Shown: positions 25,500 through 35,002, numbered from the stretch's first letter. The stretch: DNA of 46,217 nt from Gammaproteobacteria bacterium (GCA_021151835.1 JAGKWO010000034.1:1-46217), one strand, 5' to 3'. Notes: generated from the letters alone by a model not told the origin. Made by a program: numbers and translations.

Positions 25500-28400
25500 T
25501 TACTCAAAGCGGCGCGAAAGGCCGAATGAGACTACCCGGGCGTCGCGGTCATAGCTGTCCACCGCAAGGTTCAACTGCCAGGGGGTGGCAGCGAACTTGT
25601 AATGCATGCCCAGCCCCATGGCGAACTGGGTTGCGGTTTGCGCTTTCTGGCCGATGCGGCGGTCAGTCGCTTCGGTCTCGATTGCAGAGACACCGGCCTT
25701 CACAAACACATCCACAGTCGCATCATCCCAGAGAATGTAGCCGGCCATCAGCGACGGGATTTTGTAAGTGACGGCGGCATCCTCAATTAACGCCGTCAGC
25801 GCAGGGTTCAGGTTATCGAGGGCTGCTTCCCCGGCATCCGCATATTTGAATTCCCAGAACCATTTCGGGGTAAGGTATTGTCCGAAATGCACCTCGATAC
25901 TATTGCTGGAGGTGTCGGCTACGCCCCAGCCATTTACCCGGCCCTCAGGCGCCAGACGCGCCAGGCCAAGGCCGGCACCGACATACCAGCAACGGCCGAT
26001 ATCATAACCATCCGCTCCGCAGTCGGCCGCTGCCGCCTGGGTCGCTGGCAAGCTGCCAGCGACCACCATGGCCGCTATGCGACCCTGGCGAACGGCGTAG
26101 CGCCTTGCCAGCACCAGCATACCCAACAGGGATACCCACACGAAATTCATAGAACCTCCACCTTTTACTGCCGTTTCCAGGCCGCCGGTGTTTTGCTCGT
26201 TATCCGGTATGCCATCGTTGTTAAAGTCACCGTTTTCCAGGCTGTCCGGGAAACCATCGTTATCGCTGTCGAGGTCGAGGTAATCGGGGATACCATCGCC
26301 ATCGGTATCGCGAATAGACGGAGGTGTACCCGGAGTACCGCCAACAACAACTGCATCCACACTGTCGGCAATGCCGTCGCGATCCAGGTCGATGAAGACA
26401 TCGATGCGGCCGTCATTGTTGGCATCCAGCGCGCGTGCTACACCGGCTTCGACCAAATCCCAGATACCGTCGCCATCGCTGTCGAGGTCCTGGAAGTCAG
26501 GTGTGCCGTCGCGGTCGGTGTCGAGTGCGCGCTGCAACAGGTCAACGGCATCGTGCAAACCGTTGCGGTCACTATCGACAAAGTTGTCGATGCGCCCATC
26601 GCGGTTGGTATCGGCCAGGAAGCGCAGGCCGCTTTCGATAATGTCCGGAATACCGTCGTTGTCGCTGTCCAGATCGAGGCGATCAGGAATGCCATCGCCG
26701 TCGGTATCGCGGTCCGGGCCGGTTGCAGTGGGTGAACTGAAGCCGTTTTCTACCCAATCCGGGATACCGTCGTTATCGTCGTCCTGGTCCAGCGCATCGG
26801 GAATACCATCGCCATCGCTGTCGAGGCTGCCGCCGAAGGCGCCGATATCGTAGTCAACTACATCCGCAATACCATCGCGATCTGCATCGGTCGTGTCGTC
26901 AATGCGGCCGTCCTTGTTCTGGTCGAAGCGGCCGAAGCCTGCATCCACCACGTCGAAGACGCCGTCATTGTTGCTATCCAGGTCCAGGTAATCCGGGGTG
27001 CCGTCGCTGTCGCGGTCACGCGGGGTAGTAGTGATGACGCCGCCATCAGCCATGCCATCCCAGTTTTCATCCGGCAAACCGGCTTCGACCACGTCGTAAA
27101 TGCCATCGTTATCACTGTCGAGGTCCAGGTAATCCGGGATGCCGTCGCCATCGCTATCGCGTGGTTTCACCGCATCATCAACACCGTCACCATTCGCATC
27201 CATACCGCCGGTCTGGTCAACGTCAAACGCATCGTCGATACCATCGCCATCGCTATCCCTACCGGAAGCACCCGCTTCAACACCGTCGGCAATACCATCG
27301 TTATCGCTGTCGCGATCCAGATAGTTCGGCAAGCCGTCACCATCGTTGTCGCGCGGCTCAAATTCGTCATCGATGCCGTTATTGTTACTATCCACACCGC
27401 CGGTCTGGTCAACGTCAAGGAAGTCATCGATACCATCGCCGTCGCTGTCAATACCGCTGAGCGGGATCATGTCGGCTTCAATACGATCCGGAACCCCATC
27501 GCCATCGCTGTCGGTATCGCGATAATCAGGGATGCCGTCAGCGTCGGTATCACGTGGCTCATACGCATCGTCAATACCGTTGTTGTTCAGGTCCACACCA
27601 CCGGTTTGATCCACATCGAGCGCATCGTCGATACCGTCTTTGTCAGTATCCCTGGCGGCCAGGACTACCGGCAATGGCGCTTCCATATAATCCGGGATGC
27701 CGTCGTTATCGCTGTCGTTGTCGATGTAATCGGGGATACCGTCGCCATCGCTGTCGACATTACCTTCCAGCACATCCGGCAAACCGTCATTGTCGCTGTC
27801 CAGATCCAGGTAATCCGGGATGCCGTCACCGTCTGAGTCACGGTTGCTTGCACGACCTTCGTCTTCGTCGGAAATGCCGTCATTGTCATTGTCGGTATCT
27901 TTGTAATCCGGGATACCGTCGCCATCCAGATCCGCAAAATCGGTTGCATCGTTTGGATTGGTTTTCTCGACTACTGATTCAACGTAATCCGGCACACCGT
28001 CGCCATCGCTATCTTTGTAGGAGTTGCGATCGGCAGGGTCAGTACCTTCTGCCATTTCGATGTAGTCGGGCACGCCATCACCGTCGGTATCGAGGAAGCC
28101 ACCGTTGCTGTCCGGATCGGAGCCCTGGGCTTTTTCCACGTAATCAGGAACGCCGTCACCGTCGCTGTCTTTCACCGATTTCGGATCATTCGGGTTGGTG
28201 TGATCCAGTTTCACTTCCACATAATCCGGCACACCGTCGCCGTCACTGTCTTTGAACGAACTCGGGTCGTTTGGATTAGTGCCTTCAACCACTTCCACAT
28301 AATCCGGAACGCCATCGCCATCGCTGTCTTTCACCGACTTCGGATCGTGCGGATCCGTGCTATCAACATGGACTTCTACATAATCCGGTACACCATCGCC

Positions 28401-31400
28401 GTCAGTGTCTTTATAAGACGTGGGGTCAGCCGGGTCGGTACCATCGCGAACTTCTACATAATCCGGAGTGCCGTCACCGTCCGAATCTTTAAATGACGTG
28501 GGATCATGTGGATCAGTGCCATCGCGCAATTCGATGTAATCCGGCACGCCGTCACCATCGGTATCTTTAAAATCAGAGGGATCGGTTGGATCTGTGCCAT
28601 CACGCAATTCGATGTAATCCGGCACACCATCACCATCGGTATCTTTGGCCGAGGTCGGATTGGTTGGATCGGTACCATCACGCGTTTCTACATAATCGGG
28701 CACACCGTCACCGTCGGTATCTCTCGCCGAGACAGGATCAGTTGGATTGGTACCATCGACGTTTTCCACATAATCAGGCACACCATCGCCGTCGCTGTCT
28801 TTAACGGAGGTTGGATCTTGCGGGTCAGTGCCATCCACATTCACTTCGACGTAGTCTGGTACGCCGTCGCCGTCGGAATCCTTAAAGGAAGTCGGGTCAT
28901 TCGGGTTAGTGTTGTCGCGAACCTCTACGTAGTCCGGGGTACCATCGCCATCCGAGTCTTTGAATGACGTTGGATCATTTGGATCAGTGCCATCGCGCAA
29001 CTCGATGTAATCCGGCACGCCGTCCCCATCGGTGTCTTTGAATTCAGACGGATCGGTTGGGTCAGTGCCATTTACCGCTTCAACATAATCCGGTACGCCG
29101 TCGCCATCGGTATCTTTGGCCGAGGTGGGGTTGGTTGGATCGGTGCCATCTACCGTTTCAACATAATCGGGCACACCGTCGCCATCGGTATCTTTGGCCG
29201 AGGTTGGATTGGTTGGGTCGGTGCCATCCACGTTTTCAACGTAATCGGGTACGCCATCGCCATCCGTGTCTTTTACCGAGGCAGGATCAGCCGGGTTGGT
29301 TTGGTCAACTTCGGTTTCAACATAGTCAGGCACGCCATCGTTATCGGTATCTTTAAAGGATGTCGGGTCAGCAGGATCGGTGCCGTCGATGTTTTCCACA
29401 TAATCAGGCACACCATCACCGTCGGTGTCTTTAAATGCTCTTGGATCAGCTGGATCAGTACCGTCGATTTCGGTTTCCACGTAATCGGGAATGCCATCGC
29501 CGTCAGTATCTTTGGCAGATGTCGGATCGGCTGGATCGGTGCCATCACGGGTTTCTACATAATCAGGCACGCCGTCATTATCGGTATCCAGGTAATCGGT
29601 TGGATCAGTCGGGTCGGTACCGTGCAACACTTCCACGTAATCGGGTACCCCGTCGCCATCTGTGTCTTTGGCGGAGGTTGGATCGGCTGGATCAGTGCCA
29701 TCGCGGGTCTCGATGTAATCCGGTACGCCGTCGTTATCCGTGTCTTTGTAGGATGTTGGATCGTTTGGATCAGTACCATCCTGCGTTTCTACATAATCGG
29801 GCACCCCGTCGCCATCCGTGTCCTTGAAGGAGGTTGGATTGTTTGGATTGGTGCCGTCGGATTTTTCCTGGCCATCGGGTACGCCATCACCATCGGTATC
29901 GGCTTTGGTTGGATCGGTACCCTCAAGGAGTTCAACGTAATCGGGGATGCCGTCACTGTCGGTGTCCTTGAATGAGGTCGGGTTTGTCGGGTCGGTACCA
30001 TCGCGGGTTTCGACGTAATCCGGGATGCCATCACTGTCCGTATCCTTGAATGAGGTTGGGTCGTTCGGGTCAGTGCCATCATGGGTTTCGACCAGGTCCG
30101 GGACACCGTCGCCGTCGGTATCTTTGAATGAGGTTGGGTCATTCGGATCAGTGCCATCGGTCGCTTCAACATCATCGGGTACGCCATCACCATCGGTATC
30201 CTGGCGCACCAGGATACTGAACGGGCCGCGCACGGCAGTCAGGCCGCCGGCATCGGTCACGCGAATGCTGATATTGGTATGGCTACCGGCGTTAGCGGGG
30301 GCTGGCGTGCCGGATAAGGTACCGGTTGCGGGATCAAACGTTGCCCATGACGGTTTGTTGGTAATGGTGAAGGTATGCGTATCGTTAAGGTCCGCATCGC
30401 TGATGGCGGGCACATACGAATAGTTGTTACCGGCAATGACCGTGGTTGCCGGGCTGTTGGTAAAGCTCGGCGGCTGGTCGCTGATATTGGTGAAATTAAC
30501 AACACCGGCGCTTGGTGCGGTGGTGTTGGTACCGTCCGAGGCAACCAGGTCGTAGCTCGGCGCGTATTCGCTGCCATCGTGTACAAAAGCAATCCGGCCC
30601 AGGTTGATGTCATTCTGCGTAAAGGTCGTGATCGGGGTTGCCAGTGCACTGACCAGGGCAAAACGACCGCGAGTCACATTGCTCACGGTAAACGTAATGG
30701 TGTCGCCTTCCGGGTCGGCATAGCTGATGTTCTCGTTGCTCAAGGCAATCGAGTCGCCTTCCACCAGGGTGATGCCATTGGCCGCTTCCAGCGGTGCGCC
30801 GGAATAATTGCCGCGATCCGGGTGCGGGCCCACATGAACATAAAAATCGTTGGATGAGCTGAGGCCGGCGGGATCTTCCACAAACAATGACAAATTGCGG
30901 TCACCCTCTTCGCGCAATGCAAAGGTGTCGCGATAGGTCAACGCACGAACGAGAGCTTGCAGTGCACCAATACTGGTTGGACCGGTGAAGTTGATTTGCA
31001 GGGCACGGCCCTGGCCGTTCAGGGTTGGATGTACAGTTCCGATGGCTGCGCCTTCATAAGAGATGGTATTGCCAACGCGATTGATTTCCCCGGCACCGTC
31101 ACCCACCGCATCAACACCCAATACTTCGAGCTGGCCGTCAGTGAAGGTCACATTGAATTTCAACATCCCGCCCTGGAAATCGGTGGTATTGGCATCAGTG
31201 ACGATTGCATCCTGGAGCGCATCAACGCGTACCGGCGCAGTGCCGTTGTAATTCACACTGTCTGCTTCAAGATTGTGGATACGCGGTGCGTTTGGATCAG
31301 GAACAATAAAAGTAATACCGAGGTAGTTATTACTTTTGTTGCCGTTGCTATCGCGCACTTCAAAGGTGATCGGATAGCTGCCCGGGTCCAGGCCGCTACC

Positions 31401-32378
31401 CATCGCACCCGGGGTAAACAAATAGTTATCCGGCGTTGGTTCAGTCAACGCACCCTGGATACTACCGAGGCTTTGCGTATCGATTGCGGTGCCAGTGATA
31501 CTGAATGAATAGCTTGACCCTTTATCGACAATGACGTTGCGGGTCCGGGGGACGCCAACAGGGTTGGTAAAGGTAACTTGCGCTTTGTTGACCAGGTTAA
31601 AAATCAAATCCACGTGGGTTTTGGATTTTACCTGCCCGTTTTCATCAACGTCTTCGGCAACAATACCGGCGCTGTACAGGCCATTCGCCCGGGTACCTGA
31701 CCCCACCCAGGTAATCAAACCGGTATTGGGGTTAATTGCCAGGCCGGCCGGGTTGGTTGATGCACCGCCGCCCAACTCGTCGAGGTTCGCCAGGCGATAG
31801 CGCAATTTGTCGGAGTTAGGATCGCGCGAACTTAGCTGGTAGGTCCAATCGGTTAATACGGTCACGCCATCGGATTGCAACTTGGGCACATCCATGATGA
31901 TCGGCAGATCAATCTTGGGTGCAAGGTTGCCATCTTTGATATTAATGCGGGTCTGGATTTTCCATGCCCCGTTGGCGTTATTCACCAGGTTGCTGATACG
32001 TGCACTACTACCGAAAGCAACGTTGTATGACGTATCCGGATTCAGGTTCAGTGCGTGGAAAACTTCGGTGCGCAGCACGTAAGCTGAATCAGACCAGTTG
32101 GTACCGTTGACCCACACATAATCACTGGAACCAATTTTGGTGAATGTTAACGATGGCGAAGTCTGGAATGAAACGGCGCTGTCGAAACCACCCCATGCTG
32201 TATTGATCGTCAATACCACATCATTCTTACCGCCGTTGCCGTCGATATCTTTGGTTTGCCATGTCAGGGAGCCGCCGCGAAAGTGTGACGCCCAGGCGCT
32301 GGCCGGTGCCAGCGTGGCGACGAGCATAAAACCCAGCGCCGCCATGGAAAATAAATTGCGAATACAGTTTGATCGCAT
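25500..32378 (-). CDS. Giant calcium-repeat surface protein with C-terminal beta-barrel domain
   Basis: A 2292-residue exported protein. Signal peptide to about AWA30; an N-terminal SHFRGG-type beta region (31-270); Ig/cadherin-like modules, including a Cadherin_3-like unit (about 533-635) and a He_PIG-like unit (about 636-724, FDPATGTLSGTP). About 725-1480 is 29 consecutive units of about 26 residues, DTDGDGVPDYVE plus DGTDPxDPTSxK. About 1480-2065 holds shorter thrombospondin type-3-like DSDNDGIPD repeats, with DVDQTGG(V/M)D three times. Such aspartate-rich repeats bind calcium. Near 2070 comes GGGSMNFVWVSLLGMLVLARR, a GlyGly-CTERM-like segment. It is followed by a second signal-like stretch (AAMVVAGSLPATQAAAA) and a roughly 170-residue domain resembling an OmpA-like barrel (CWYVGAGLGLARL ... 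VVSFGLSRRFE). Role: inferred large adhesin or scaffold anchored in the outer membrane. Preceded by a small exported-protein gene with 31 nt between. Confidence 0.85.
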   Translation of the reverse strand: MRSNCIRNLFSMAALGFMLVATLAPASAWASHFRGGSLTWQTKDIDGNGGKNDVVLTINTAWGGFDSAVSFQTSPSLTFTKIGSSDYVWVNGTNWSDSAYVLRTEVFHALNLNPDTSYNVAFGSSARISNLVNNANGAWKIQTRINIKDGNLAPKIDLPIIMDVPKLQSDGVTVLTDWTYQLSSRDPNSDKLRYRLANLDELGGGASTNPAGLAINPNTGLITWVGSGTRANGLYSAGIVAEDVDENGQVKSKTHVDLIFNLVNKAQVTFTNPVGVPRTRNVIVDKGSSYSFSITGTAIDTQSLGSIQGALTEPTPDNYLFTPGAMGSGLDPGSYPITFEVRDSNGNKSNNYLGITFIVPDPNAPRIHNLEADSVNYNGTAPVRVDALQDAIVTDANTTDFQGGMLKFNVTFTDGQLEVLGVDAVGDGAGEINRVGNTISYEGAAIGTVHPTLNGQGRALQINFTGPTSIGALQALVRALTYRDTFALREEGDRNLSLFVEDPAGLSSSNDFYVHVGPHPDRGNYSGAPLEAANGITLVEGDSIALSNENISYADPEGDTITFTVSNVTRGRFALVSALATPITTFTQNDINLGRIAFVHDGSEYAPSYDLVASDGTNTTAPSAGVVNFTNISDQPPSFTNSPATTVIAGNNYSYVPAISDADLNDTHTFTITNKPSWATFDPATGTLSGTPAPANAGSHTNISIRVTDAGGLTAVRGPFSILVRQDTDGDGVPDDVEATDGTDPNDPTSFKDTDGDGVPDLVETHDGTDPNDPTSFKDTDSDGIPDYVETRDGTDPTNPTSFKDTDSDGIPDYVELLEGTDPTKADTDGDGVPDGQEKSDGTNPNNPTSFKDTDGDGVPDYVETQDGTDPNDPTSYKDTDNDGVPDYIETRDGTDPADPTSAKDTDGDGVPDYVEVLHGTDPTDPTDYLDTDNDGVPDYVETRDGTDPADPTSAKDTDGDGIPDYVETEIDGTDPADPRAFKDTDGDGVPDYVENIDGTDPADPTSFKDTDNDGVPDYVETEVDQTNPADPASVKDTDGDGVPDYVENVDGTDPTNPTSAKDTDGDGVPDYVETVDGTDPTNPTSAKDTDGDGVPDYVEAVNGTDPTDPSEFKDTDGDGVPDYIELRDGTDPNDPTSFKDSDGDGTPDYVEVRDNTNPNDPTSFKDSDGDGVPDYVEVNVDGTDPQDPTSVKDSDGDGVPDYVENVDGTNPTDPVSARDTDGDGVPDYVETRDGTDPTNPTSAKDTDGDGVPDYIELRDGTDPTDPSDFKDTDGDGVPDYIELRDGTDPHDPTSFKDSDGDGTPDYVEVRDGTDPADPTSYKDTDGDGVPDYVEVHVDSTDPHDPKSVKDSDGDGVPDYVEVVEGTNPNDPSSFKDSDGDGVPDYVEVKLDHTNPNDPKSVKDSDGDGVPDYVEKAQGSDPDSNGGFLDTDGDGVPDYIEMAEGTDPADRNSYKDSDGDGVPDYVESVVEKTNPNDATDFADLDGDGIPDYKDTDNDNDGISDEDEGRASNRDSDGDGIPDYLDLDSDNDGLPDVLEGNVDSDGDGIPDYIDNDSDNDGIPDYMEAPLPVVLAARDTDKDGIDDALDVDQTGGVDLNNNGIDDAYEPRDTDADGIPDYRDTDSDGDGVPDRIEADMIPLSGIDSDGDGIDDFLDVDQTGGVDSNNNGIDDEFEPRDNDGDGLPNYLDRDSDNDGIADGVEAGASGRDSDGDGIDDAFDVDQTGGMDANGDGVDDAVKPRDSDGDGIPDYLDLDSDNDGIYDVVEAGLPDENWDGMADGGVITTTPRDRDSDGTPDYLDLDSNNDGVFDVVDAGFGRFDQNKDGRIDDTTDADRDGIADVVDYDIGAFGGSLDSDGDGIPDALDQDDDNDGIPDWVENGFSSPTATGPDRDTDGDGIPDRLDLDSDNDGIPDIIESGLRFLADTNRDGRIDNFVDSDRNGLHDAVDLLQRALDTDRDGTPDFQDLDSDGDGIWDLVEAGVARALDANNDGRIDVFIDLDRDGIADSVDAVVVGGTPGTPPSIRDTDGDGIPDYLDLDSDNDGFPDSLENGDFNNDGIPDNEQNTGGLETAVKGGGSMNFVWVSLLGMLVLARRYAVRQGRIAAMVVAGSLPATQAAAADCGADGYDIGRCWYVGAGLGLARLAPEGRVNGWGVADTSSNSIEVHFGQYLTPKWFWEFKYADAGEAALDNLNPALTALIEDAAVTYKIPSLMAGYILWDDATVDVFVKAGVSAIETEATDRRIGQKAQTATQFAMGLGMHYKFAATPWQLNLAVDSYDRDARVVSFGLSRRFE
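26180..27935 (-). repeat. Degenerate thrombospondin type-3-like repeats inside the giant gene
   Basis: This part codes for irregular units based on DSDxDGIPDxxD. Three longer units contain the motif DVDQTGG followed by V/M-D and NxNGIDD (or NGDGVDD). The repeats are less uniform than the neighbouring 78-bp block, suggesting an older array. Confidence 0.8.
27936..30205 (-). repeat. Tandem array of 29 units of about 78-81 bp in the giant gene
   Basis: I counted 29 consecutive protein units of 22-27 residues (mostly 26), each starting D(T/S)D(G/N/S)DG(V/I/T)PD(Y)(V/I)E and most ending DPTSxK. Adjacent units such as those around 29050-29250 are nearly the same at the DNA level, so recent expansion or gene conversion is likely. 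Long reading frames on the + strand across this block are a by-product of the repeat composition. Confidence 0.9.
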
Positions 32379-32409
32379 AAGTGAGAATTCCTGAAAAGAA
32401 AAACAATGA

Positions 32410-32796
32410 TTACTGGGCGACTACTCGATAGTTGAGCTGGATCGGCCAATCGCTCCCCACATCCACCGGATTGCTCCAGGTGAAGCAGTAAGTGCTGGCG
32501 GCCTCGCTGGTGAACGCATCGCTCAATTCCCTGATGTTGTCTTTTTTAATTTTGAAAGCGATAGAGTTGCCGGGGTGATAATGAACGTCGAAATTCACCG
32601 CCTGTTGTGACGAAAAATTGAACTCAATTTTTTTCCCCGCGCCAAATTCTATGCAGCGCTCCATGAAATAATTTTGTACACCCACCATGGGCACAGTTTG
32701 TTGTTGCCAGTCATTGGCACTCGTTGTGGCAGTCACACTGAGTAAGGTGAATAAATAAAAAAAACGATGAGGAAAAAAATTGGATGTTGTTGTCAT
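32410..32796 (-). CDS. Small exported protein of unknown function upstream of the giant gene
   Basis: A 128-residue protein with a signal peptide (FFYLFTLLSVTATTSAND). The mature part is about 100 residues, beta-rich, with two cysteines (MERCIEF and TYCFTW) that could form a disulfide. I do not recognise a named family. It lies 31 nt upstream of the giant gene on the same strand, so co-transcription is likely and it may help secretion or assembly of that protein. Its own promoter region contains a -10-like TATACT and six 10-bp repeats. Confidence 0.75.
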   Translation of the reverse strand: MTTTSNFFPHRFFYLFTLLSVTATTSANDWQQQTVPMVGVQNYFMERCIEFGAGKKIEFNFSSQQAVNFDVHYHPGNSIAFKIKKDNIRELSDAFTSEAASTYCFTWSNPVDVGSDWPIQLNYRVVAQ

Positions 32797-32933
32797 AGCC
32801 AGTACCGAACCTGTTCAAAAAATTAAGTCCGTTCAAAGCTGGCTAGACGCTAACAAAACGAAGACAAGCTTTTCCCGGTAAAAACACGGCAAAAAAGCTG
32901 CCGCCGGCAGACGTAGCGATCATCTGCCTCGGG

Positions 32934-32939
32934 AGTATA
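32934..32939 (-). promoter_or_regulatory. -10-like box TATACT of the small/giant gene unit
   Basis: On the - strand TATACT lies at 32939-32934. The place of a -35 box, 17 nt upstream, reads TAAATC and is a poor match. The 10-bp repeat array ends exactly there. This is the usual look of a promoter that depends on an activator bound next to RNA polymerase. Confidence 0.45.
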
Positions 32940-32960
32940 GTCAGGGGTTTTAGCGGGATT

Positions 32961-33020
32961 TATTGCGTTTTCTTTCGATTTCTTGCGCTTCCTTGCGCAA
33001 CCTTGCATTTTCTTGCAGGG
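32961..33020 (-). promoter_or_regulatory. Six phased 10-bp direct repeats, probable response-regulator binding array
   Basis: On the + strand the six successive decamers are TATTGCGTTT, TCTTTCGATT, TCTTGCGCTT, CCTTGCGCAA, CCTTGCATTT and TCTTGCAGGG; the consensus is YCTTGCGNTT (CGCAAG-based on the - strand). The strict 10-bp phase puts every unit on one face of the helix, as for OmpR/PhoB-type regulators. It lies upstream of the small/giant genes and next to a kinase/regulator pair of that type. Confidence 0.65.
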
Positions 33021-33061
33021 CTAAAAAAATGGTTGATTTTTATAAAAAAATTAAACCTTTT

Positions 33062-35002
33062 TTATAAGGCGGAAGGCAGGGAAATAATAAAAATGGAACC
33101 GCCTGCCGGATTGGGTTGATAGGTTAATTGGCCGTTATGCAACGTAACAATCGTTTGCACCAGCGATAAGCCCAAGCCGATACCCGATACACCACGCAAT
33201 GCGGTGGCATTATCGGCGCGATAAAATTTAGCGAAAATTTTTGCCGCGGCTTCCGCGGGAACACCGATACCACTATCGACTATTGCGATAGACGTCATGG
33301 TGTTTTCGGTAGTGACATTTATTTGGATCAAGCCACCGGCGGGCGAATATTTAATCGCATTGTCGAGCAAATTTAAAATCGCAATGCCAAGCCAGTGGGG
33401 ATCGGCAAACAGGGTTTCATATGCATCCTGCAAATTCAGTTGCAGCGAATGCGGCGGGTCCACTGCACGCAATTCGCGCAATTGCGCTAAAAATAAATCC
33501 ATGGTGATCCATTGGCGTTGCAGTTGGATACCTTTGTCCAGTAAACGATCTTCGGCCAGTGCGTTATCGATAAGGGTGTTCAGCCTGGACAACCCCAGGT
33601 TAGCGCGTAAGAAACGCGGTGCGAGTTCGGGATTGGACTCGGCGGTTTGCAATTCAATATTGGCGATGGCCGAACTGACAACGGCCAGCGGTGTGCGCAA
33701 TTCATGCGCGACCATACTGAACAGGTCGCGATGCATGCGCGTTTTTTCCTGTTCCAGCAAATAGGCTTTTTCTTGCGCACGCACACGCAACATCACCACT
33801 AATGCTACAAAAGGAATTTGCAGCATCGACATAATTGCCCACACATGGGTGGTCCAGAATGTCATTGGCAGCAGTGAAAAATTGCGTGCGATTTGCAAAA
33901 ACAATGTCAGTACTTGCGGTAAGAACAAGATCAGCATCAAGAGCGCGGGAATGAACCGGTGTTTGAGCATCAGCAAGGTCAATACAAACATCGATCCCAA
34001 TACCAGGATCGCCCCGAACCCCGATAGCAGCGGCGATGGCAAACCCGCAAGGCTGGCCAGTGCGCCGGTTCCACTTAACATGGCAACTCCCCAGCAAAAA
34101 ATGGTGAAGCGAGGGTAGTAAGGTTTCGGTTGCAAGAATACGAGGTACAAACTCACGCCGGATAAGCCGGCAGCAAAGGCGCTGAAGCTGAGCATCCTGT
34201 CCGGCCAGCGGATGCTTTCCGGGTAGAGCAGGAACTGATCGAAACCATTCACCGTGAAATGTGACAGTCCGTTGCAGAACAGAAACGCGGCCATCACAAA
34301 ATAAAACGGCTCGCGGAACCAGCCGCCGCCGATCAGGCAGATCACGATGGCTGTCAGCGTCAGCCCGAACAGCACACCGTAGAGCGTATTTTCCTGGGCG
34401 GCGGCATTGATATAGGCCTCTGGTTTCCACAGGGTCATGCCCAGGGTGAGGGTGCTGGAGCTTTGTATCCGCACATAGTAATAAGCGCTGCTTTCACCGG
34501 TTAACGCCAGCGGAATCAAAAACTGGCGGGAGCTAATCTCCCGTGCCGAATGGGGAATGTGGTCGCCGGTATGAATCGCCCGATAGCTGCCATCCGCTTG
34601 GGGTACATACACATCTACATAATCGAGAAAGGTCGGTGCAATTTGCAACCACCAGAGTCCCGCCTGCCCGGGGGCGATGATGGGTTTCCAGCGGAACCAT
34701 TGCTCGCAAGACGTATAACCAAAAGAGAATTTTTGGTTATGAGAGTTGTCATTAATCTTATAAGAGGGCTGGCCGAGACGTAAAACGTCCTCTAGAATTA
34801 GTGGTTCTTTGGCACAATTTTCAACAATGTGTTCTGTGTAAGGAAGAATGTTTATCGACGAGGTGGCCGGTTCGCCGTTGGCGTAAGCGGAACAGATGCT
34901 GAAAATTGTGGTGAGAAAAACGCCCACAATAGTGCAAGCAAGGTTTCCGAGTATGGTTGTTCCGCGTGTCCTCGTCGTTGAAGACAATCCTGATCTACGC
35001 AT
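33062..35002 (-). CDS. Membrane sensor histidine kinase with 7TMR-DISM input domain
   Basis: A 646-residue hybrid of a signal peptide (about 20-41), a periplasmic 7TMR-DISMED2-like domain (about 60-195, WLQIAPTFLDYVDVYVPQADG) and a block of seven membrane helices (about 205-400, LFGLTLTAIVICLIGGGW onwards). A HisKA domain follows with phospho-acceptor H433 (MVAHELRTPLAVV), then an ATPase domain (LLDNAIKYSP, IVDSGIGVP, GIGLGLSLV). DISM input domains are thought to bind small ligands such as carbohydrates. It should phosphorylate the response regulator encoded head-to-head. The ATG at 35002 makes the 5' ends of the two genes overlap by 50 bp; no better start keeps the basic n-region of the signal peptide. 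Confidence 0.88.
   Translation of the reverse strand: MRRSGLSSTTRTRGTTILGNLACTIVGVFLTTIFSICSAYANGEPATSSINILPYTEHIVENCAKEPLILEDVLRLGQPSYKINDNSHNQKFSFGYTSCEQWFRWKPIIAPGQAGLWWLQIAPTFLDYVDVYVPQADGSYRAIHTGDHIPHSAREISSRQFLIPLALTGESSAYYYVRIQSSSTLTLGMTLWKPEAYINAAAQENTLYGVLFGLTLTAIVICLIGGGWFREPFYFVMAAFLFCNGLSHFTVNGFDQFLLYPESIRWPDRMLSFSAFAAGLSGVSLYLVFLQPKPYYPRFTIFCWGVAMLSGTGALASLAGLPSPLLSGFGAILVLGSMFVLTLLMLKHRFIPALLMLILFLPQVLTLFLQIARNFSLLPMTFWTTHVWAIMSMLQIPFVALVVMLRVRAQEKAYLLEQEKTRMHRDLFSMVAHELRTPLAVVSSAIANIELQTAESNPELAPRFLRANLGLSRLNTLIDNALAEDRLLDKGIQLQRQWITMDLFLAQLRELRAVDPPHSLQLNLQDAYETLFADPHWLGIAILNLLDNAIKYSPAGGLIQINVTTENTMTSIAIVDSGIGVPAEAAAKIFAKFYRADNATALRGVSGIGLGLSLVQTIVTLHNGQLTYQPNPAGGSIFIISLPSAL

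Noticed and set aside
28200..30423. Long + strand reading frames across the giant gene (for example 29301-29975 and 30025-30423)
   Set aside because: They lie antisense to the Asp/Gly/Pro-rich repeats, whose composition suppresses stop codons on the other strand. Their translations are themselves monotone repeats without start signals.
32961..33020. Decamer array considered as a CRISPR-like or phase-variable microsatellite
   Set aside because: There are no spacers, and the units differ in sequence while keeping phase, which suits protein-binding sites rather than slippage repeats.
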